A DNA stretch of 64,000 nucleotides. Origin: a virus. Every line of letters begins with the position of its first letter. The first letter of the stretch is position 1. The notes under the pieces were generated by a model that saw only the letters and a list, made by a program, of their open reading frames with translations, ran no database searches and was not told where the DNA came from. The stretch spans positions 37,770-101,769 of IMG/VR virus record IMGVR_UViG_3300032285_003360. One strand, given 5' to 3'. This document shows, in pieces, positions 41,162-48,930 of this stretch. A program made the position numbers and the translations under genes.

Positions 41162-43024
41162 TTAAACTTTGTTATGGACTAATATTCCATTAGCATAGAA
41201 ATTATGGTTATCTTCAACCGAAATGATATATGTTTGAACATCTTCTGTTGGTAATTCCTCTATTGAAGATATTGCTGTTTGACTAACACCATTTGTTACG
41301 TAAACCAAATTACCAACTTGAATTTTATTAATTTCTCTACCTAAATCATATCTCTCAGTTGTTAATTCAGGTGCATATGACGCTAAATTAAAACCATGGG
41401 TATAATATGGGTGGTCAAAAGTAGATGTTACCTCTGTTTGGTTTGAAAATTTATATTTAACCATGTCGTTATGGATTGGTTGTTTTAATCCAATAACTTT
41501 TTTAGGTTCGTTAGTTTTAGTTTCTTCATTAAATGACATAACCTCATCACCAATTACCACATCTTCAATGTTCTTTTGTGTGTTGTCACCCATTGTCACC
41601 TCAGTGCCAGCAGGGAAACAAGCACCACCTCTGATTACGTTGTGAGATACTAATCTAATGATTTTAGAACCACCAACTAAGAAAGTATCCACATCTTCCA
41701 TATTAGGTGAATAAAGCTTCTCAGTTGTTTCTAAAATTTGAATATCAACGCTAACAATCGGAACAAGGTTTCCTGTTGCATCAAAAACAGAATAGTTTGT
41801 TGTTAATATATTACACGGAACATACTTAATTGCGTCATCTGATGCACTATATACTAACAATCTTGTTGCACCACCAATTCTTACAAATTCATCGTCAGGG
41901 AATGTTATTTTGGTTATTTCATTTGCGAATGGTTCCCATTCAAACAAATAAATTAACACAGAAGTTGAGCCACTTGAACCTTCAGGTAATGTGCTCCCTG
42001 AGAAACTCCATGTGTCTAATAAATCATCATCATCCGTGTTTGGTGAACCATTTACAAAATATGATGGATATGAGTCACCTTCAACCATTGTTGATATTGG
42101 TATTTCATTACCATTGATATCTACAACTGTTTCATCAGCTAATAAACCGTGTCTTTCATTTTTGATAATATTTGTTGCAAATTCATAGTAATGTTTAACA
42201 TCTATTTTATTCGCAATTACTGTGTCATCATATTCCACTGAACTTGGCATGTTGAAAACAGCGTCAACTTCATATTCTGCAACATCACAAATATCCAAAT
42301 TAGGACCATAAACAATCTTAAATGATCTTACGGATGTGATTGCGTTATTTGTTAGTTGGTCAGATGAAACATGGTATTGTTCAATAACGTTATCTTGAGT
42401 TGCTGCACTATTTAAAAAATCAGCATATCTATCGCCCGTTGATAATTCGGATTTACCTATTTTATAGAATGGAAATGATTTATGGTCAACCACAACTGGT
42501 TTAATAACCATATCAGGAACATTAGATGGATTCAACGATGTTGTATCTAAAGTATTATATTGACCGTATGTTGTCGATGAGTGATAGAAATTCACAATTG
42601 ATTGGGCATCTCCACTATCTGCGAATAATTTTAAAAGGTTTAAAGTCCCTTTTGCATATTCTGAGTCTAAAATCGCTGTTTCATCGTATGCAAATCTTAA
42701 AATAAACTTGTTTACATCATCTGCAGGGGATTGTGGGAAAATGGAATCACCTGGAACCACAATTGGCTCAATAGTGGTTACAAATGGTGCTGACGCCATT
42801 AAGGTATCAGTTAAATGCTTAACAATGTTAGCATGTAACCCAATTTTGTATATCAAAACCACGTGGTTTATGTTGTTATCGGATAAGATTTGGATAAGAT
42901 TTGTGTAATCGAAAAAATTGGTTACACTACCATATCCTGCAGAAGTGTCGGTATTAATTTCCAATAATCTTAGGTCTCCATTGGAGTCTCTGACGAAATC
43001 GGAAGAAAAGAATGTTCCTTTCAT
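41162..43024 (-). CDS. Phage protein with C-terminal Hint (intein-like) domain
   Basis: The protein has 620 residues. The N-terminus reads SSDFVRDSNGDLRLLEINTD, resembling a C-terminal ATP-grasp strand. The middle ~400 residues are beta-rich, virion-protein-like. From Cys469 a complete Hint domain follows: CFPAGTEVTMGD (block A), TSTFDHPYYTHG (block B, His538) and NFYANGILVHN (block G, His617-Asn618). Only Lys-Val follow the terminal Asn, so there is no +1 Cys/Ser/Thr and no C-extein. Self-cleavage or ligation to another nucleophile is more likely than splicing, as in bacterial intein-like domains. 31 bases separate it from the upstream gene. Confidence 0.8.
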   Translation of the reverse strand: MKGTFFSSDFVRDSNGDLRLLEINTDTSAGYGSVTNFFDYTNLIQILSDNNINHVVLIYKIGLHANIVKHLTDTLMASAPFVTTIEPIVVPGDSIFPQSPADDVNKFILRFAYDETAILDSEYAKGTLNLLKLFADSGDAQSIVNFYHSSTTYGQYNTLDTTSLNPSNVPDMVIKPVVVDHKSFPFYKIGKSELSTGDRYADFLNSAATQDNVIEQYHVSSDQLTNNAITSVRSFKIVYGPNLDICDVAEYEVDAVFNMPSSVEYDDTVIANKIDVKHYYEFATNIIKNERHGLLADETVVDINGNEIPISTMVEGDSYPSYFVNGSPNTDDDDLLDTWSFSGSTLPEGSSGSTSVLIYLFEWEPFANEITKITFPDDEFVRIGGATRLLVYSASDDAIKYVPCNILTTNYSVFDATGNLVPIVSVDIQILETTEKLYSPNMEDVDTFLVGGSKIIRLVSHNVIRGGACFPAGTEVTMGDNTQKNIEDVVIGDEVMSFNEETKTNEPKKVIGLKQPIHNDMVKYKFSNQTEVTSTFDHPYYTHGFNLASYAPELTTERYDLGREINKIQVGNLVYVTNGVSQTAISSIEELPTEDVQTYIISVEDNHNFYANGILVHNKV

Positions 43025-43055
43025 ATGTTGTTTCTTTAATGTTTATATATAAATA

Positions 43056-43790
43056 TTAGATTAATCTTTTAGTTTCTGGTGAGGGTATTTTAATCTTATA
43101 CTTAACCCTACCCGCATAATGTCTATAATATTGGTTTTGGTTACCCAAAAACTCAGATAACGGACTAAAGGCCACCCTCGCATTTTTGGTCAAAATAGTT
43201 AAGATATATTGGGCTCCCACCGATGTGTGATCTAAACTTAACCTATCCCCATTATCTTTTATAAATTGATTAAATTGTTTCCAATAATCAACATACTGTT
43301 TTTTTAGTGTTTCATTGGTAATCCTGAGTAAACCGCAATTAAACACTTTTTCCGCCCTCTTTGCGTCAAATAATGGGATTACGTCATTTACCCCAATACC
43401 GTTAAGTTCTTTAATTGGATCACCGTAAGTATCGGCCCAATAATTGGTTTCAAATGCGTCAAATGTTACGTCAACATCCAACACAGGTAATCTTGAACTC
43501 AGGATTACATCCCCATCAATTAGGTAAAAATCATCGGTTCTTTCTTCCAAAACCTTAATTTTAAAACTGTCAAATAATGGGGAGTCTTCATAATTCTCAG
43601 CCGTTATTATTTCATCCACATATTCTTGAAACAGCTCCGCCCTATCTTGATTTGTGTATAAAATGGTATTATAACCTAATTTCTTGGCAGATGCAATAGA
43701 AGTCCTATATAAGTCAATTAAGACGTTATAATGTCGATTCTCCATACCATCTCTACGAACGTTAAAGTTATATGTCCAAATTAGATTCAT
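43056..43790 (-). CDS. GT-A-fold glycosyltransferase-like, tandem copy 1
   Basis: The 244-residue protein starts MNLIWTYNFNVRRDGMENRH and has YDEIITAENYEDSPLFDSFK-like text and DDFYLIDGDVILSSRLP, where DGD is the metal-binding motif (residues ~91-93). FNCGLLRITNETLKKQYVDY and YYRHYAGRVKY follow in the second half. Its neighbour at 43796 aligns along the whole length, so the two arose by tandem duplication. The donor sugar and acceptor are unknown. Confidence 0.7.
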   Translation of the reverse strand: MNLIWTYNFNVRRDGMENRHYNVLIDLYRTSIASAKKLGYNTILYTNQDRAELFQEYVDEIITAENYEDSPLFDSFKIKVLEERTDDFYLIDGDVILSSRLPVLDVDVTFDAFETNYWADTYGDPIKELNGIGVNDVIPLFDAKRAEKVFNCGLLRITNETLKKQYVDYWKQFNQFIKDNGDRLSLDHTSVGAQYILTILTKNARVAFSPLSEFLGNQNQYYRHYAGRVKYKIKIPSPETKRLI

Positions 43791-43795
43791 ATTGT

Positions 43796-44548
43796 TTAAA
43801 ATAACCTTTTATCTCCAATAAATGGAGGTTTTACTGAAAACTTTATTTTACCAACATAATGTCTATAATAATCATTTTCTTCACCAAGTATTTTAGATAA
43901 CGGATAAACCGTGGAGTCCATTTCTTTAGCTATCATCGTTAGAATATATTGACCCGCAACCAATGTTTGGTCTTTGTTTAATAATTGGCCATTGGTTTTT
44001 ACAAAACTGTTAAACCTTTTCCAGTAATCAACGTAAACATCTTTTAGCTTTTTATTAGTAATTCTTAATAAACCACAATTGAAGATTTTATCCTCACCAT
44101 TGAATATTTTTTCCGCCTTTTCGTTGAATATTGGAAGAGTGTCGTTGATATTCAATTTTAGTAGTTCTTTTATTTGGTCACCATATGTGTGTTTCCAAAA
44201 TTCAGCCTCATAAGCGTCAAATGTTATATCAACATCCATTTCTGGTATTCTTGAATTTAAAATGACGTCTCCATCGATTAAATAAAAATCGTCATTTCTA
44301 TCCTCTAAAACTTTAATTTTAAAACTATCGAATAATGGTGAACCCTCATAATCCTCCACAGTGATGATTTCATCAACATAGGGTTTAAAGATATGTGAAT
44401 GCGTGCTATTTGTGTAAATTATGGTATGATAACCTAATTTTTTTGCGGTGGTAATTGATAATTTATAAAATTCGGTTAAAACCTCCGAATGCCATTTCTT
44501 CATACCATCCATATTCACATTAAAGTTATATGTCCATATTAATTTCAT
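43796..44548 (-). CDS. GT-A-fold glycosyltransferase-like, tandem copy 2
   Basis: I use the ATG at 44548 (MKLIWTYNFNVNMDGMKKWH) because it aligns with the start of copy 1 and gives an ATGA overlap with the preceding gene; an upstream ATG adds 26 residues that do not fit. DDFYLIDGDVILNSRIPEMD carries the DxD. FNCGLLRITNKKLKDVYVDY and YYRHYVGKIKF match copy 1. A short extra segment (FNGEDKI) is inserted before the FNCGLL motif. Confidence 0.7.
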   Translation of the reverse strand: MKLIWTYNFNVNMDGMKKWHSEVLTEFYKLSITTAKKLGYHTIIYTNSTHSHIFKPYVDEIITVEDYEGSPLFDSFKIKVLEDRNDDFYLIDGDVILNSRIPEMDVDITFDAYEAEFWKHTYGDQIKELLKLNINDTLPIFNEKAEKIFNGEDKIFNCGLLRITNKKLKDVYVDYWKRFNSFVKTNGQLLNKDQTLVAGQYILTMIAKEMDSTVYPLSKILGEENDYYRHYVGKIKFSVKPPFIGDKRLF

Positions 44549-45021
44549 ATAAACTTTTGTGTTGGTGGTTTTGTCTCTAATATGTCGTTTAGGAAATCTT
44601 GTTTTGATGAACCAACCAAAGCCCATCTTAAACCTTTGTGTTCGGTGATTCGATGCATCTCATTCTCATTAAAATAAACTAACATCCCTTTTACCGGTTT
44701 AACAACTATGCCGTTTGTGAATTCCAATAACCCACCTTCAAATTCTTCGTTTAAGTATATGATAAAATTATATGGGTTAAAATGATTATGAAAAACAGGG
44801 TTTTGATTTATACTATCATCATATTTTTGCAACCTCAACGCCTCAAACTTTTTTGTTTTAAAAAAATTGTTTTTTGCGGTTATGTTATCCTTTTTTAAAT
44901 TTAAATCATTAAAATAAAAATATGCACCAATATTGGAATACTTTATGGTGTCATCTTCCCACATTGATAGAATTTGATTAATATCATCATCATTAAGAAA
45001 TTTCTCAACTATTAAAATCAT
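44545..45021 (-). CDS. Oxygenase-like cupin-fold protein with altered metal site
   Basis: The 158 residues share the layout of the next gene: MILIVEKFLNDDDINQILSM start, a central FHNHFNPYNFIIYLNEEF, GGLLEF, a GMLVYFNENEMHRITEH strand and a final LRWALVG. This is the double-stranded beta-helix of 2OG/Fe(II) oxygenases, with the distal His and following Arg present. Where the H-x-(D/E) pair should be, this copy has His-Phe-Asn, losing the acidic ligand, so it may be inactive, use halide or another ligand, or act as a binding protein. Confidence 0.6.
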   Translation of the reverse strand: MILIVEKFLNDDDINQILSMWEDDTIKYSNIGAYFYFNDLNLKKDNITAKNNFFKTKKFEALRLQKYDDSINQNPVFHNHFNPYNFIIYLNEEFEGGLLEFTNGIVVKPVKGMLVYFNENEMHRITEHKGLRWALVGSSKQDFLNDILETKPPTQKFI

Positions 45022-45479
45022 ATTAATCCTTTGCTTTCTTTATTAAATAAATCTTCTCTTAAAAATCCAATTAAAGTGAATCTATTACCAAATGTTGATT
45101 CAACTCTATGTCTTTCGTCTCCCGTAAAATACACCATTGTTCCCTTTTTAGGTTTTATTGGTTCTTTATCTAAAAACACTAATTCACCACCATTAAATTC
45201 TTCATTTAAAAAAATTGAAAAGGAATATGGTTCTGTATGTGCGTGGTAATATTCTACTTGGTTTATTGACTCATCCACTAACTGTATTCTTAATGAGTTG
45301 TATGATTTTCTTGATTTGAGAATTTCAGGAACATTAAGCTTATCTATGATTGGTAATAAATCAATCCCTTTAAATCGATATATTTCATCATTAACTTTAT
45401 AGAATACCTTATCATCCCATAAAGATAACACATGAGTTATTTGTTCATTATTTAAAAAATTATCAATAAATCTAATCAT
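45018..45479 (-). CDS. 2OG/Fe(II) oxygenase-like protein (H-x-E type)
   Basis: The 153-residue protein is the tandem paralogue of the 44545 gene. YYHAHTEPYSFSIFLNEEFN holds a His-Thr-Glu that can serve as an H-x-E metal pair, GGELVFL follows, and GTMVYFTGDERHRVESTFGN contains the distal His and a basic partner. This is the prolyl-hydroxylase-like arrangement seen in many phage oxygenases. A protein or sugar substrate is possible. It overlaps its paralogue by 4 nt. Confidence 0.65.
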   Translation of the reverse strand: MIRFIDNFLNNEQITHVLSLWDDKVFYKVNDEIYRFKGIDLLPIIDKLNVPEILKSRKSYNSLRIQLVDESINQVEYYHAHTEPYSFSIFLNEEFNGGELVFLDKEPIKPKKGTMVYFTGDERHRVESTFGNRFTLIGFLREDLFNKESKGLI

Positions 45480-45480
45480 T

Positions 45481-45693
45481 TTAATCTTTTTTAAGCCCGT
45501 ATTTCACCCATTTATACCAAACCCTTTCATGGATGTAATATTGAATTGGTTTCCATACAAGTTCAGCTACACCAAATGCTGCGCCCCATTTAACTGAACC
45601 AGTAACAGCCCACATTGTTAAAAACCCGATAGTTGTGCTGATTATTCTATATGATATTGTTTTAGCAATATGTCTTTTTCTTTGAACTATCAT
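45481..45693 (-). CDS. DUF2061 small membrane protein
   Basis: The 70 residues match DUF2061: RKRHIAKTISYRIISTTIGF, a hydrophobic turn with TGSVKWGAAFGVAELVWKPI and the terminal YYIHERVWYKW. Two short transmembrane helices are likely. In bacteria DUF2061 is often fused to or found beside APS kinase (from general knowledge of the family), and here an APS-kinase-like gene lies 1 kb upstream in the same unit. Its role is unknown. It overlaps the methyltransferase gene by 4 nt. Confidence 0.85.
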   Translation of the reverse strand: MIVQRKRHIAKTISYRIISTTIGFLTMWAVTGSVKWGAAFGVAELVWKPIQYYIHERVWYKWVKYGLKKD

Positions 45694-46295
45694 AATAATG
45701 TTTTTTTAATTTTTCCTTTGTAATGAAAATTATTACCATTGAATTTGGTGTATGTTATTTTAAAATCATTTCTTTTACCATAAGGTAATGATTTTAGGTC
45801 ATCTTCATTTAAAAGAAAATCAATTGTCTCAAATCTTTGGTCGGGTTTATCATAATGAAAGAATGCAACAATACAATTATCATTACATTTATCGATTATG
45901 TTATTTAAAAAAATGGGTAAATTACCATCTCTATGTGTGTCATGTAATATACCATCAAATTTTTCTGTAAGTGTTGGTAGAATGTCAATCCAATCACCCA
46001 ATATTATTTTAACATTCATTTTATCTTTAGCCCATTCAAGTGCTCTTTGATAAATTTCAGGATGAACTTCAATTATTGTATGAGATTTAACATTTGGATT
46101 GGCTTGGACTGCGTCAGCAGATAAATGTAAACCAAATCCTAACTCTAAAATATCGCCACCGTTTTGTGTTGCAACTTCCGCAAGTTTATTCATTAGTTCT
46201 CTTTCCCCGTTATGCATTATAGCTTCACCCTTACCCATTGTTGATTCAATGTAAATGGCGTCTTCAGTAAAAACTAATTTTTCTTTTCCGTTCAT
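45690..46295 (-). CDS. SAM-dependent methyltransferase, guanidinoacetate-methyltransferase-like
   Basis: The 201 residues contain DILELGFGLHLSADAVQ (motif I), HTIIEVHPEIYQRALEWAKD (strand 2 and helix), ILGDWIDILPTL and KFDGILHDTHRDGN. This E-G-F-G...E-(V/N)-x-P...W-x-D...FDGI-x-D-T pattern is that of guanidinoacetate/RMT2-type N-methyltransferases. It probably methylates a nitrogen in a small molecule or peptide. It starts directly at the preceding stop and sits between a nucleotidyltransferase and DUF2061. Confidence 0.75.
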   Translation of the reverse strand: MNGKEKLVFTEDAIYIESTMGKGEAIMHNGERELMNKLAEVATQNGGDILELGFGLHLSADAVQANPNVKSHTIIEVHPEIYQRALEWAKDKMNVKIILGDWIDILPTLTEKFDGILHDTHRDGNLPIFLNNIIDKCNDNCIVAFFHYDKPDQRFETIDFLLNEDDLKSLPYGKRNDFKITYTKFNGNNFHYKGKIKKTLL

Positions 46296-46679
46296 TTAAT
46301 CATTAAGATTAGGATACTCAATTAAATCACCATTGGAATCAATATATCCATTTCTAATTTGTGTTCCACTTATTTTAGATATGTCAGCAGGTGGTTCGTG
46401 ATAAATAACATCATATCCAACACCTCTACCATAATTTATCGATTCAATATCAGGTATAATTGATATTTGTATTTTATGTGAATTTTCCTTAAAAAATGGC
46501 TCGTCCGCTAATTCCATCATAACTTGTTGAGCTGTTTTAGGGTTATTTTCATCTGTTGGGACGTTTCTAATGGCAACCCAAATGTCTTTTCCCTTTTCTA
46601 ATTGTTGGTTAAGGAGCCACTCGTGACCCTTATGCCAGTTTTGCCATCGGCCCACATAAAGTGCATACTTTTTACTCAT
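46296..46679 (-). CDS. Small HxGH nucleotidyltransferase (ATP-sulfurylase/NMNAT-like)
   Basis: The 127 residues have ALYVGRWQNWHKGHEWLL with the His16-x2-His19 nucleotidyltransferase signature and a C-terminal ISGTQIRNG (residues 103-111). This fold serves NMN adenylyltransferases, cytidylyltransferases and ATP sulfurylases; a closing ISGT-x-(I/V)-R is shared by several of them. Being one base from an APS-kinase-like gene, it could make APS from ATP and sulfate, but it is far shorter than known sulfurylases. The alternative is activation of a sugar or alcohol phosphate. Confidence 0.75.
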   Translation of the reverse strand: MSKKYALYVGRWQNWHKGHEWLLNQQLEKGKDIWVAIRNVPTDENNPKTAQQVMMELADEPFFKENSHKIQISIIPDIESINYGRGVGYDVIYHEPPADISKISGTQIRNGYIDSNGDLIEYPNLND

Positions 46680-46680
46680 A

Positions 46681-47112
46681 TTATAGTGATTTTCTTATTT
46701 TTTGAAATGATTCGTATTGGTCTTCATTTGTTGTATCAATATTAACATAATTATCCAAGGGTGGTTCGTAATTTTGAACGTGGAATTCTTCTCGACCTCT
46801 AATATCTGTGGTATGAATATAAAATTCTTTAATGTCATTACCCATCTTAGATTTAAAGGACTCCCTTTGGTCTCGATATGGTGACACTAAAGATACAATT
46901 GCTGTTAATTTCTTATGATGTAAGAATAGAGCCAAATCTTGTGCTCTTTCGATATTCTTTCTTCTACCTTCTTCAGAATAATCCTTATTTTGATAAACAT
47001 CTCTAATATCATCGCCATCAATAATAATGGCGTTATTGTAAAAATGGGCTTTTAACCATTCAGCTAATGTTGTTTTACCTGCACCAGGTTGTCCTGTTAA
47101 CCATATAATCAT
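46681..47112 (-). CDS. Adenylylsulfate (APS) kinase-like protein
   Basis: The protein has 143 residues. IWLTGQPGAGKTTLAEWL is the P-loop (residues 7-15). IIIDGDDIRDVYQNKDYSEE followed by GRRKNIERAQDLA is the APS-kinase lid and helix, IVSLVSPYRDQRESFK the conserved SPYR segment, and NYEPPLDNYVNIDT the terminal region. APS kinase makes PAPS, the donor for sulfotransferases. It is shorter than CysC of free-living bacteria (~200 aa), lacking part of the C-terminal helix bundle. It leads the 47.1-45.5 kb block, downstream of a 38-base gap. Confidence 0.88.
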   Translation of the reverse strand: MIIWLTGQPGAGKTTLAEWLKAHFYNNAIIIDGDDIRDVYQNKDYSEEGRRKNIERAQDLALFLHHKKLTAIVSLVSPYRDQRESFKSKMGNDIKEFYIHTTDIRGREEFHVQNYEPPLDNYVNIDTTNEDQYESFQKIRKSL

Positions 47113-47150
47113 AGTAATAATATACCAAAAAATATTGGAAATATCAAATT

Positions 47151-47267
47151 TTAATGATTATAAATAAATGGGTCTTTTTTACGCAATTCTTCTAATTTCT
47201 TCTTAAAACGCTTTTTGCGTTTATAGTTTTCAATTTTTTCTTTAACCCAATTAATTAGTTTTTTCAT
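47151..47267 (-). CDS. Tiny basic helical protein (38 aa)
   Basis: The 38 residues read KLINWVKEKIENYKRKKRFK and end RKKDPFIYNH. It is one highly basic amphipathic helix with a conserved-looking K-K-D-P-F-I-Y tail. It starts one base after the carbamoyltransferase stop. From memory, very small proteins ending in (K/R)DPFIY occur in other T4-like phages, but their function is unknown. Confidence 0.55.
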   Translation of the reverse strand: MKKLINWVKEKIENYKRKKRFKKKLEELRKKDPFIYNH

Positions 47268-47268
47268 G

Positions 47269-48930
47269 TTATTTGTATATTAAGTAATTTCCAATCACCA
47301 ATAAGTCCAACTCCGTGTTTAGAAAGGTGTCTATTGCGTCTTGAGGAGTCAAAACCATGGTTTTATCTTTGATGTTAAATGAAGTATTCAAAACAATAGG
47401 ATATCCTGAAAGTTTTTCAAATTCAGTTAATAATTGATGAATTAAAGCGTTTTTATATACCGTTTGTATTCTAGCACTGCCATCAACATGAGTTACAGCA
47501 GGTAATTTATCGCGATATTCAGTTTTAACTTGAACAACTTGATTCATATATGGGACATCATCTGTAACTTCAAAATATATGTGTTGTTTTTCTTTGGCAA
47601 CCATTGGCGCAAATGGTCTAAATCCTTCTCTTTTTTTAATAAGCCTATTAATCCTATCTTTCATATTAGGAATCGTAGGGTCAGCCAAAATTGAACGGTT
47701 ACCCAAAGCTCTTGAGCCAAATTCACATTGACCTTGATACCACCCAACGACTTTACCTTCTCGTAATTTTTTAGCTACATTACGCATTAAGGTATCTTCA
47801 TAATTGAATTTAATATATTTTTTATTTTTTATAGCTTTTAATATATCGTCGTGGAAATATTGTGGACCTAAGAATGGTGATTTCCCAACTCTACCTTTTA
47901 GTATCTTATTTTCAGATAAAAAATGTAAACAAGCACCAATAGCAGAACCTGCATCAGATGGCGCCGGTGGTATCCATAAGTTATTGAAGTGGGATTTTTT
48001 TACTATTTTACCATTTGCAGTTCCATTGTAAGCACAACCACCTCCTAAACATAGGTTACGGTTATCGTTGATTAAGGATATAGATTTTATAATTTCAAAT
48101 AAAATTTCCTCATATCTTTTTTGAACTGCAGCCGCTAAATCCATGTGTTTTTGTTGAATTTCGTCACCTCTCATTTCCATACCAAGTAATTCCGATAATT
48201 CATATTTAAACATGATGTCATTAGAGGTGTTCCAACAAAACATATCCATATTACATTCTAACTTACTATTTTTAAATGTAATTAATTCTCTTACTTTATC
48301 AATATAAACATTAGGGTCACCATAAGAAGCCAAACCCATTACCTTATACTCGCCTTCATTTGGTTTGAATCCTAAAAATGATGTCATTGCTGAGTAATAT
48401 AACCCCAAAGAATGTGGGTATGTTGCTACAGGAACATAATCAATACCATTGTTATCCCCTAAACCGATTGAAATGGTATCTATTTCACCAACTCCGTCTA
48501 TGGATAAAATCATCGCATTCTCAAAATTAGATGTGTAGAACGAATAGTATTGATGAGATTTGTGGTGTGTGGAATAGAATATTGTGTCAGAATATTTTGA
48601 TAGAATGTTATTTAATTCTTTTATATTTTTTCTAATTTTAAAATACGATTTTAATGAGTAAATGGGGTTTTTAAACCACTGTGGTTTAAGGTTTTCCATT
48701 ACTCTTTTATACTTTAATTTAGGGTCTTCATAATAACATACCGCTGATATATCCTTTTTAGATATCTTATATCGTTTTAATATAAAATCAATTGATTTAT
48801 ATGGGAATGAACTATCATGTTTAATTCCTGAAAATTTCTCCTCTTCGCAAGCATATATTAATTGTCCATTTTTAAACAAGCAAGCCGCCGAGTCGTGATA
48901 AAATGCTGATATCCCTAAAACATACTTCAT
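47269..48930 (-). CDS. Carbamoyltransferase (NodU/CmcH/TobZ family)
   Basis: The 553 residues start YVLGISAFYHDSAACLFKNG and keep the family blocks in order: HHKSHQYYSFYTS, LSIDGVGE, NEGEYKVMGLASYG, LCLGGGCAYNGTANG, GWYQGQCEFGSRALGNRSIL and YPIVLNTSFNIKDK. These cover the YrdC-like carbamoyl-adenylate site and the Kae1-like transfer domain. The enzyme attaches carbamoyl groups from carbamoyl phosphate to hydroxyls of sugars or antibiotics. Here the likely acceptor is a sugar on the phage or host surface. It overlaps the preceding GT-like gene by 4 nt. Confidence 0.95.
   Translation of the reverse strand: MKYVLGISAFYHDSAACLFKNGQLIYACEEEKFSGIKHDSSFPYKSIDFILKRYKISKKDISAVCYYEDPKLKYKRVMENLKPQWFKNPIYSLKSYFKIRKNIKELNNILSKYSDTIFYSTHHKSHQYYSFYTSNFENAMILSIDGVGEIDTISIGLGDNNGIDYVPVATYPHSLGLYYSAMTSFLGFKPNEGEYKVMGLASYGDPNVYIDKVRELITFKNSKLECNMDMFCWNTSNDIMFKYELSELLGMEMRGDEIQQKHMDLAAAVQKRYEEILFEIIKSISLINDNRNLCLGGGCAYNGTANGKIVKKSHFNNLWIPPAPSDAGSAIGACLHFLSENKILKGRVGKSPFLGPQYFHDDILKAIKNKKYIKFNYEDTLMRNVAKKLREGKVVGWYQGQCEFGSRALGNRSILADPTIPNMKDRINRLIKKREGFRPFAPMVAKEKQHIYFEVTDDVPYMNQVVQVKTEYRDKLPAVTHVDGSARIQTVYKNALIHQLLTEFEKLSGYPIVLNTSFNIKDKTMVLTPQDAIDTFLNTELDLLVIGNYLIYK

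Noticed and set aside
43040-43052. Plus-strand TATATAAATA-like sequence between 43024 and 43056
   Set aside because: The orientation is opposite to the flanking genes; AT-rich gaps produce such boxes by chance.
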